A stretch of DNA of 64,000 nucleotides from Marinicella sediminis. GTDB lineage: Bacteria; Pseudomonadota; Gammaproteobacteria; Xanthomonadales; Marinicellaceae. Under the pieces are notes generated by a model, which searched no databases, had not been told where the DNA came from, and saw nothing but the letters and a program-made list of their open reading frames with translations. How positions within the stretch are numbered: position 1 is the first letter of the stretch; every line of letters begins with the position of its first letter. The stretch lies in assembly GCF_002000055.1 (NCBI RefSeq), contig NZ_MVBD01000014.1, forward strand, positions 1-64,000. Reading direction: 5' to 3'. Shown one piece after another: positions 57,377 to 64,000 of this stretch. A program made the position numbers and the translations under genes.

Positions 57377-57997
57377 TCACTCAGCCTGTTCAAACACATC
57401 CGGGCGCATCGGCACATAACCTGGCAATTGTTCGATGCGCTGCAGCCACTGTCTAATGGCTGGATATGTGGTCAAATCAAAACCGCCTTCATGGGCCACA
57501 TGGGTGTAGGCATACAGCGAAAGGTCAGCGATGGTCAGCTGCTCTCCACACAAAAACGGGGTTTGTGAAAGCTGTTGTTCCATCACCACCAGGGCTCGGT
57601 GGCCGCCTTCTTGTTTGGTCACGTATTCAGCCCGGCGATCATCCGGTAAACCCAGGTACAGATTGATGTACCTGGCAACCGCGATGAAAGGCTCATGGCT
57701 GTATTGTTCAAAGAACTGCCACTGCAACACCAGCGCCCGTTGCCAGCGATCTTCCGGCAACAACTGGCTGCCTTCGGCCAGGTAATTGAGGATCGCATTG
57801 GATTCACTCAGAGTGTCACCCTCATCGGTCACCAGCAAGGGTATCTTGCCATTGGGGTTAAGCTGTTTAAACGCCTCAGTCTGAGTTTCTCCGGCCAGGA
57901 TGTTGACCGGCACCCATTCGTAATCGCGGCCCAACAGGCTCATCAACAGCTGCAGTTTGTAACAATTGCCGGAACGGCCATCACCATAAATTTTCAT
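57377..57997 (-). CDS. glutathione S-transferase family protein
   Basis: A 206-residue GST. The thioredoxin-like N-domain begins KIYGDGRSGNCYKLQLLMSL with an SGN serine in the usual place and QLNPNGKIPLLV then SESNAILNYLAEG (the Glu-Ser glutathione site). The helical C-domain has EQLTIADLSLYAYTH. The ATG at 57997 follows a GTG six bases upstream. Confidence 0.93.
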   Translation of the reverse strand: MKIYGDGRSGNCYKLQLLMSLLGRDYEWVPVNILAGETQTEAFKQLNPNGKIPLLVTDEGDTLSESNAILNYLAEGSQLLPEDRWQRALVLQWQFFEQYSHEPFIAVARYINLYLGLPDDRRAEYVTKQEGGHRALVVMEQQLSQTPFLCGEQLTIADLSLYAYTHVAHEGGFDLTTYPAIRQWLQRIEQLPGYVPMRPDVFEQAE

Positions 57998-58160
57998 GCC
58001 CACATTGTATGTCAGAATGACACTTGATCGACGATCACAGCATGGCTTTTAATCATCAACGCTTGCTCTGACCTTCCTCTGTGGGTGGCTGGCTGACATC
58101 TTTGGCCATCAGCATCTCATCAATCTGCCTGAAAGCAGTCACTCATAACCACACGGTTTA

Positions 58161-58185
58161 CATAGAAATCAGCGCAGCTGATCCT
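58161..58185 (+). repeat. partial REP-like element (second hairpin only)
   Basis: ATCAGCGCAGCTGAT at 58168-58182, the second small palindrome of the REP-like elements, without the GGAG head. It lies just beyond the stop of the FG-GAP gene at 58188 (minus). Confidence 0.4.
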
Positions 58186-58187
58186 GT

Positions 58188-60359
58188 TCAATTCGGAACG
58201 GGAGTGGCGTCAAAAGCATTGAACAGGCCATCACCATCAAAATCATCCAATGGAAATTGGTCAACCAGGATCGCTGTCATCCATTCGATGATTCTTTGTT
58301 CTGTCAACTGTGAATTGCCATGTCCTCTGAGTGAGAAAGTATGTCCCATGTATGCCAGGTTGTCATTCTCAGGGTTGTAGATTGGTTGTGGAAGCGGCTG
58401 TATTTTAAGCAAAAAAGCATTCAGATTTGTCAAATTCTGTAAGCCCTCAAAACCGCTGAGAAAGATCAGATCAGAGCGGGTTATCATGAATTCGATCAGC
58501 CCGGAAGTGTCATCGCCCTGATTTGCTGTTCCCCCATTATCCTGCATGGAGATTTGTACCAGGGCACTGCCATAATTGGCCGTGAATCCGACAAACAACT
58601 GTCCTGCATCGTTGACATCGATGTCTTGAATGACTGCATTGGTATCTGCCACCACAGTGAGGTGAAAATCCAACACCTGCTGCCAGTCTTCATCTGCAGG
58701 ACCGAAATTCAGGTCAAAGGCAAAAGCATCAACCCAAAGCTGGTTTTGATCATTCAGGTTGTTGGCAGCGAGCACATCTCCGGTCACCGCAAAAGACGGG
58801 GCATCATTGACACAAACCACCGTAACTTGCACCATGCCCTGAGCGCCTCCGTTTAATTCATATGAAAATTGGTCCGCGTTTTGATTGTCATTGCAATAAT
58901 CATCGGCTGGGGTGTACACCACTTCATTGTTTTGTACCGATGCGGTGCCAAAGTCAGGTTGGGTCAGCCCAACGATGATCATGGGACCACCATCACTGTC
59001 GGTATCATTTTGTGTCACATCAATGACCAGGTCATCATCCTCAATTCCTGTGGCCGCATCATCCACAGCTGATGGCAACAGGTCAATATCAAACACATAA
59101 GCCGCACCTGAATCATGTGCACTGCTGGCTTCCTGTGCATCATCTTTGTAGGCACCCACAACGGCTGTGCCTGCGGACAATGCCACCGCATTACCCAGTT
59201 GGTCGTTAACCCTTGGTGTACCATCGTTGGCCAGTAAGAGATTCGATTGAACCCAGTTGTCACCATTGTGATAAAATCCATATGCAGAACCGGAAGAAAT
59301 GCCATCATCATCATTACCAAAAGCCCCCACCAAAGTGCGGTTGCCTGAAATGGCCACGCTCCAGCCAAAATAATCGGACGCAACACCATCATCAGCCAAC
59401 AACTGCCCTGTTTCCAGCCAGGATGAGCCACCCAATGACTGAAACACATACGCAGCACCGCTGTCAACGTTGACGGCATCATGACGCGGTGCGCCCACAA
59501 TTAACTGGTTGTTGTCGGTTCTGATGCTGTAGCCAAATTGATCTCCCCCTGACGTATCACTGCCCCTCAATGCCTGGCTTTCAACCCAGTCTCCATTGAC
59601 CAGATCAAAAACGTAAACCGTCCCCATGTCTGCTTCGGTGTCACTGTGATCCAGGTGCGCTGCTACGAACGCAGTATTGGCCTCCAGTGCAACACTGAAG
59701 CCAAAGCTGTCTCCGGCTGCGGCGTCAGCGGCCGTTAACTTCTCCATTTCAGTCCAGTCAGTGCCATCAAACTCAAACACATAGGCCGAGCCCGAAGATG
59801 TACCAGCATCATCGTTGCGATGAGCACCAATCAGGGCCCGGTCACCAGACAGGCTGACTGAGTTACCAAACAAATCAAACGACGCTTTGTCTGAGGCATG
59901 GAGTTTGTCCATTTCCAGCCAATTGGTACCGTCAAACTCAAACACATAAAAAGCACCAATGCCACCTGTCAGACCATCTGTAGCTGCCGGTGCGCCCACC
60001 AAAAGACGATCACCCTCTAAGCTGACCGACTTACCAAAACCATCATTCACACCAGGCTCTGCTGCGGTCAGCCTGATCATTTGTTGCCAATTACTGCCAT
60101 CAAACTCAAAGACATAAACAGCCCCCGTGCGATCGCCTTCAACAATGGCTTGATTGGCGCCTATTGCCATGCGATCACCATCCACACTGATGGCTTGACC
60201 GAAAAAATCTTCGGCCTGACCGGCAGGATCGAATAGTTTTTCCAATTGTGTGATGGCAGCGAAGTTATTTTGATGGTCCTGACTGGCCATTGCGGTGGTC
60301 AGAACCAATGAAATAATGACCATACAGCCATGGAGTGTGCGGTTAATTTTGTTTGTCAT
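58188..60359 (-). CDS. secreted FG-GAP repeat protein with internal LSGFE motif
   Basis: A 723-residue secreted protein. The signal peptide ends near SLVLTTAMAS. About seven FG-GAP-type repeats fill the first 430 residues (FFGQAISVDGDRMAIGANQ, SVSLEGDRLLVGAPAATDG, DYFGWSVAISGNRTLVGAFG). A cadherin-like region (VDDAATGIEDDDLVIDVTQN) and a beta-sandwich end in ITRSDLIFLSGFEGL, like the IFxNGFE motif, but here followed by some 75 residues ending in a calcium-loop-like FPLDDFDGDGLFNAFDATP. The ATG at 60359 follows a TTG at 60368. The 36606 protein is a relative in domain type only. Confidence 0.88.
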   Translation of the reverse strand: MTNKINRTLHGCMVIISLVLTTAMASQDHQNNFAAITQLEKLFDPAGQAEDFFGQAISVDGDRMAIGANQAIVEGDRTGAVYVFEFDGSNWQQMIRLTAAEPGVNDGFGKSVSLEGDRLLVGAPAATDGLTGGIGAFYVFEFDGTNWLEMDKLHASDKASFDLFGNSVSLSGDRALIGAHRNDDAGTSSGSAYVFEFDGTDWTEMEKLTAADAAAGDSFGFSVALEANTAFVAAHLDHSDTEADMGTVYVFDLVNGDWVESQALRGSDTSGGDQFGYSIRTDNNQLIVGAPRHDAVNVDSGAAYVFQSLGGSSWLETGQLLADDGVASDYFGWSVAISGNRTLVGAFGNDDDGISSGSAYGFYHNGDNWVQSNLLLANDGTPRVNDQLGNAVALSAGTAVVGAYKDDAQEASSAHDSGAAYVFDIDLLPSAVDDAATGIEDDDLVIDVTQNDTDSDGGPMIIVGLTQPDFGTASVQNNEVVYTPADDYCNDNQNADQFSYELNGGAQGMVQVTVVCVNDAPSFAVTGDVLAANNLNDQNQLWVDAFAFDLNFGPADEDWQQVLDFHLTVVADTNAVIQDIDVNDAGQLFVGFTANYGSALVQISMQDNGGTANQGDDTSGLIEFMITRSDLIFLSGFEGLQNLTNLNAFLLKIQPLPQPIYNPENDNLAYMGHTFSLRGHGNSQLTEQRIIEWMTAILVDQFPLDDFDGDGLFNAFDATPVPN

Positions 60360-60368
60360 GAGGTTCAA

Positions 60369-60536
60369 TAAACAGATGAATTACCGGTATAAATATCTCT
60401 GCCAGTGTTTACTGACAATTAATTTTAAATTTCACAGACGCAGTCTGTCAGCACCGCCTGAAAAACAGACAACATGAAAAGTTGCAAGAGCTGGGCTGTG
60501 ATCAGGTATTGAAAACTGTTCAGCTGATTAATCAGT
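60369..60536. other. upstream region of the FG-GAP gene
   Basis: Holds a small palindrome ACAGACGCAGTCTGT at about 60431-60445. No gene is seen. Confidence 0.4.
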
Positions 60537-60909
60537 CCACATCAACCCATTCAATTGAGCCAATAAACCGTCCCACAAACCCCGGCGTGACACAGCTTAC
60601 CGGCAGTTTTGCTGTTCCTGTTGAATCATCCCCCAATTGTCTTAGCGGTTATGTTTGACAAAGGCTGGCACATTGGCCAGGCAATCCGCGGTTTAAACCA
60701 ATAAGGCGATTTTGAGATCACCTTTGGTTTTGGCCATCAATGCGTGGGATTTCTGTTTGCGTTGCTTGCGGTTCTCACCGGGCTAATCGCTGAAGGGGCC
60801 TGCAACACCAACCACCAGGAGCCGAATGAACCTGTCCCTTGGTCAAATAACGCAGATCACCGTGCTGGCGGATGAACAATTCTCTGACCTGAGTTATTGA
60901 ATCAATCAT
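60537..60909 (-). pseudogene. decayed paralog of the HD domain hydrolase
   Basis: The minus strand, translated, matches the intact HD protein at 55722-56243 over both ends but has several stops. It opens as QVRELFIRQHGDLRY (intact: QARNFAIQHHGEQRY), then jumps to LVVGVAGPFSD-stop-PGENRKQRKQKSHALMA (intact: LVAGAVGILSDQPGADRKER), IALLV-stop-TADCLANV (intact: IALLVKTADRLANV) and ends R-stop-AVSRRGLW. About 40 codons holding the HD motif itself are missing and the frame shifts there. It is a clear pseudogene. Confidence 0.85.
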
Positions 60910-60988
60910 TGTTTGCGGTCCATTGGATTACTTGATGTGAGGGATCATGTCACATCAAGCGATGAAGCCACAAAATCACTCCTTGATT

Positions 60989-61876
60989 TCAGTCCAGCAG
61001 CAAAGTCAGTGCCAACACCAGAGGAGTGAGGACTGCAGCCACCACATTGGCCGCCAGCAAGGCGGGACGCTGACCGATTGAATGCTGCCATTGAACCGCA
61101 CCTTTGACTGCCACAATGGCACCCAACATTGGGACCAGCGCCCACATGGATGTCCGTGGCAAGGCCTCAATGAAGACCATCATCATCAACAACACAACGG
61201 CCAACATTGCAAACAGAACATATACCACATGGCTGGCAACAAGACCGTATGCAATGGGGAAAGTACATCTGCCGGCCTGTCGATCAGCATTGATGTCAGG
61301 AACCTGGTTGAGCAGCAACAAATTGTTGATCAGACAAAATACCACGGCTGCCACCACCCATATCTGCCACGCCAGTACACCGGTCAAAATCACATATGTA
61401 CCGACCGTCATCACTGCGCCAAAGCCAAGCCCCGGTGCCAACAAACAAATCAACGGCCAACGATTCAACCAGGGGGTGTAACTGAGCACCAGCACAACAC
61501 CCAATAAGCCCAGTGGCAGAAGGGCCTGACCTGTGAATGACATCAGGTACAAACCAATAACCACAGAAACGGCCAGAAAGAACAAACCGAGGGCCAGCAC
61601 CACAGGAGCACTGGTAGCTTCAGCCGGTAAAGCACCGCTGCCACCGCTGAAAGGTGTTTGGTGGGTATTAAAATCCAGACCTGTCTTGAAATCGCTGTAT
61701 TCATTGAGCATGTTGACGCTGATGTGTGCGCACAGGGCAGCGGACATCACCAACAATAACAATCCTGTTTGACTGTTCGCTCCGCCTTTTAATGCCATGC
61801 TATAACCCAAAAACACACACACCGGACTAAGAATCAGGAACGGTGGCCGCATGGTTTTGATCACGGTCATCAGCAT
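60989..61876 (-). CDS. UbiA/MenA-family prenyltransferase
   Basis: A 295-residue membrane protein with about nine helices. The first Asp-rich site is in NMLNEYSDFKTGLDFNTHQT, with PFSGGSGALP after it, resembling MenA (1,4-dihydroxy-2-naphthoate prenyltransferase); the second is in NQVPDINADRQAGRCTFPI (DxxxD). It attaches a prenyl chain to an aromatic or similar acceptor. No other menaquinone genes lie nearby, so MenA function is not certain. The AGGTG ribosome site supports the ATG at 61876. Confidence 0.85.
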   Translation of the reverse strand: MLMTVIKTMRPPFLILSPVCVFLGYSMALKGGANSQTGLLLLVMSAALCAHISVNMLNEYSDFKTGLDFNTHQTPFSGGSGALPAEATSAPVVLALGLFFLAVSVVIGLYLMSFTGQALLPLGLLGVVLVLSYTPWLNRWPLICLLAPGLGFGAVMTVGTYVILTGVLAWQIWVVAAVVFCLINNLLLLNQVPDINADRQAGRCTFPIAYGLVASHVVYVLFAMLAVVLLMMMVFIEALPRTSMWALVPMLGAIVAVKGAVQWQHSIGQRPALLAANVVAAVLTPLVLALTLLLD

Positions 61877-61902
61877 GATTTAAACACCTGAATTGCTGGC
61901 AA

Positions 61903-62250
61903 CTACAGTCCTTGTTTCTGGTATTGTTCAACCGCTTGCATGGCCTCAATGCCATAGACCACTGAGGGGCCACCGCCCATCAGGATGGCCACCGCCACGG
62001 TTTCTGCAATTTCGGCTTCGCTGGCACCAGCGACCATGGCATCATGAACATGATAAGTGATGCAGCCATCACAACGCACAGTGATGGCAATACCCAGGGC
62101 AATCAATTCTTTGGTCTTACCATCCAGTGCACCGGGTTTGATGCTGGCTTCATGCAGCGCACCGAACCCTTGCATCACTTCAGGCATGGCTTGTCCCAGG
62201 TGTTCCATCCATTGATTCAATTCAGCATAATGTTCAGGGTAATTTTTCAT
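61903..62250 (-). CDS. carboxymuconolactone decarboxylase family protein (AhpD-like)
   Basis: A 115-residue AhpD-like protein. The redox CxxC with following histidine is in TVRCDGCITYHVHDAM, and KTKELIALGIAI and ASEAEIAETVAVAILMGGGP are the conserved helices. The ATG at 62250 has GGAG 8 bases upstream; the longer frame (to 62304) lacks a site. Probably a peroxide/thiol-related protein; it is upstream of the UbiA-type gene, 26 bases away on the same strand. Confidence 0.9.
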   Translation of the reverse strand: MKNYPEHYAELNQWMEHLGQAMPEVMQGFGALHEASIKPGALDGKTKELIALGIAITVRCDGCITYHVHDAMVAGASEAEIAETVAVAILMGGGPSVVYGIEAMQAVEQYQKQGL

Positions 62251-62446
62251 GGCGATCTCCAGGTATTGAGGTTTGTGATGAGTCTTTATTGTAAGTCTGA
62301 CCAAGCCATTCTTTTTTGACTGAAGTCAATCATCTGTATGATATCTGCCATCAGGCTTCACGCCTTTTTGAGATCCCCGACATTAAGATGGCCTGTCTTC
62401 TGCGGGGCTTGTATACTGATGATGAAAACACTGACACAAAAAAAAC

Positions 62447-63625
62447 ATGACTGACCACACATCCAACAAACCATCATCTGCCAAAAGCTGGCTGATCAGT
62501 CTGGTTATATTACTGGCGGGTGCCGGTTTTTCCTGGCTGATTTTCAGCACCGAACCCGAGGCTCAACGCGAGGGCGCGACTCGCAAATCCGCCATGCTGG
62601 TGGATGTCACGCCTGTACAGGTAGGCGACTACTCGCCAATCATTGAGGCCATGGGTACTGTGGTGCCGGCGAAGGAGATTGAATTGCAGGCCAGGGTCAG
62701 TGGCGAGGTCACCGGACTGGCCGACACGTTCATTCCCGGCACCATCATTCAAGCCGGCAAGTTGCTGGTTGAACTGGATGACACCGATTACCAACTGGCC
62801 GCACAACAAGCCCAGGTTGAGCGATTACAGGCCCAAGCTGCACTGCACATTGAACAAGGCGAACAGCTGGCGGCCCGACAACAGTATGAACAGTTAGGAC
62901 GTGAGGTCAGTGAACCACAAAAATCCCTGATCCTCAGGGCCCCTCAACTACAACAGGCAGAGGCTGCCGTGATGCTGGCCGACACCCGGCTTCAACAGGC
63001 TCGCACCAACCAGGAACGCACCCGTATCACCGCTCCTTTTACTGGCAAATTGCTCAGTACCGGGGTCAACCTGGGCTCACAGGTCAGTCCGGGTGATGAC
63101 CTGGGACATCTGGTGGGAGTTGACCGCTGGTGGATTGAAGCCACTTTACCTACCAGACAATTGCAGTGGCTGGACCAGGAAAACACGGCAGCGGTGATGG
63201 TGCATGACCGACAGGCCTGGACCGCTGGCGTGATGCGTGAAGGCAGCCTGATCAGTGTGCTGGGCCAGGTCGATGAACAAACCCGCCTGGCACAGGTATT
63301 GATTGCAGTGGATGACCCGTTGGGGCTGTATTCGGATCAGCCAGCCTTGATCATGGGCGCTTTTGTCAACACCCGGATACCGGCCAAATTACTGACCCAG
63401 GTGGCCCGCATTCAACGCGAGCTGGTGCGCAAACAAGACACCATCTGGTTGATGAATGATGAACAACTGGAAATCAGAACTTTGAATGTGGTATTCCGCG
63501 ATGAACAATATGTATATGTTAAAGGCAGCCTGAAAGCTGGTGAACACATCGTCACCACCGATCTGTCTCGGGTCATTGATGGTGCCGCTTTACGACTGAA
63601 TTCTGATCAATCCAATGGCAACTGA
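62447..63625 (+). CDS. RND efflux periplasmic adaptor (membrane fusion protein)
   Basis: A 392-residue adaptor with a membrane anchor ([19 protein letters not shown]). The lipoyl-like half motifs are [20 protein letters not shown] and [20 protein letters not shown], enclosing a coiled hairpin ([20 protein letters not shown]). It links an RND pump to an outer membrane channel. The permease gene overlaps its last 11 bases. Confidence 0.93.
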   Translation: MTDHTSNKPSSAKSWLISLVILLAGAGFSWLIFSTEPEAQREGATRKSAMLVDVTPVQVGDYSPIIEAMGTVVPAKEIELQARVSGEVTGLADTFIPGTIIQAGKLLVELDDTDYQLAAQQAQVERLQAQAALHIEQGEQLAARQQYEQLGREVSEPQKSLILRAPQLQQAEAAVMLADTRLQQARTNQERTRITAPFTGKLLSTGVNLGSQVSPGDDLGHLVGVDRWWIEATLPTRQLQWLDQENTAAVMVHDRQAWTAGVMREGSLISVLGQVDEQTRLAQVLIAVDDPLGLYSDQPALIMGAFVNTRIPAKLLTQVARIQRELVRKQDTIWLMNDEQLEIRTLNVVFRDEQYVYVKGSLKAGEHIVTTDLSRVIDGAALRLNSDQSNGN

Positions 63626-64000
63626 TCCCAGGCTAAACATCAAAACCGGACCGATAGCCTGGATGGCGGGCAACCCAGTGGCTGCCAATCTGCTGATGTT
63701 GATCCTGCTGGCCGGTGGTGTGTACATGGCCTTTGCCGTCAAAAAAGAGGTGTTCCCGTCATTTGAACTGGACATCATCAACATCTCAGTGGCTTACCCC
63801 GGATCATCACCAGCCGAAGTTGAGCAAGGCATATTACAACCCATTGAAGATGCCGTTCGTTCTGTACAGGGCATCAAAGAACTCAGCGCCACCGCCAGAG
63901 AAGGGTCCGGATCAGTAACCCTGGAGCTGGTCAGCGGCACCGATCGCATGAAGGCCTTCCAGGAAGTGGACCAGGCAGTCAACCGCATCCGCACCTTTCC
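63615..64000 (+). CDS. RND efflux transporter permease, start only
   Basis: From the ATG at 63615 the frame stays open to the window end: 128 complete codons. It begins [20 protein letters not shown], followed by [20 protein letters not shown] (first membrane helix), [20 protein letters not shown] and [19 protein letters not shown], then the porter-domain start ([20 protein letters not shown]). These are standard AcrB-like features. The gene is cut by the window edge. Confidence 0.93.
   Translation, partial: MATDPRLNIKTGPIAWMAGNPVAANLLMLILLAGGVYMAFAVKKEVFPSFELDIINISVAYPGSSPAEVEQGILQPIEDAVRSVQGIKELSATAREGSGSVTLELVSGTDRMKAFQEVDQAVNRIRTF

Overview
The window reads as a chromosomal segment of a marine-type gammaproteobacterium. 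The evidence is a complete F-type ATP synthase operon (atpIBEFHAGDC), the conserved lptM-dapF-DUF484-xerC block, glmU-glmS, and a large share of secreted repeat proteins. Several of these carry a short IFxNGFE-like motif at or near the C-terminus, a style I associate with Marinicella and relatives. The genus is an inference from gene style, not from a marker gene.

Layout. 1-1032 is a non-coding stretch with degenerate repeats. 1033-4819 (minus) holds glmU, glmS and an ECF sigma factor. 5008-8649 has a small secreted protein and a GntR / ABC ATPase / ABC permease / acyltransferase operon with a strong promoter. 8629-12198 has a DUF1304 membrane protein, a GNAT acetyltransferase, an SDR, a Trp-rich small protein and a secreted esterase. 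12253-13473 is a metalloprotease whose signal peptide is cut off by an in-frame stop. 13743-16536 is a tight three-gene LexA-like / radical SAM / DUF4130 cassette that looks leaderless. 16526-19025 has a BAAT-type hydrolase and an exonuclease-GIY-YIG fusion. 19237-26826 has two paralogous secreted beta-helix proteins sharing an upstream inverted repeat, proline iminopeptidase, and small secreted proteins. 27314-38267 has a YugP-like peptidase, a 1668-residue secreted multidomain protein, a Ser/Thr kinase with TPRs, its partner sigma factor and an FG-GAP protein. 38833-41084 has small secreted, GFA and lipoprotein genes. 41214-48168 is the atp operon with its promoter at about 48243-48271. 48376-50875 is xerC, DUF484, dapF and lptM. 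50948-54089 is esterase, BirA, SPOR-like and glycosyltransferase. 54119-57997 is a mixed region of REP-like elements, small unknown genes, an HD hydrolase, an AHSA1/ArsR pair and a GST. 58188-62250 has a second FG-GAP protein, a pseudogene copy of the HD hydrolase, a UbiA/MenA-like prenyltransferase and an AhpD-like protein. 62447 to the end is an RND efflux adaptor and the start of its permease.

How it fits together. In many gammaproteobacteria atpC is followed directly by glmU-glmS. Here all are still on the minus strand and in that order, but about 36 kb of accessory genes lies between them. That segment carries most of the unusual content: the LexA/radical SAM cassette, the sigma/kinase/giant secreted protein set, the beta-helix paralogs, one split gene and a gene remnant. 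Several start codons were moved inward from the longest possible reading frame where a Shine-Dalgarno sequence or family alignment decided it. The small lptM gene (50705-50875) and the truncated RND permease at the right edge were read directly from the sequence.
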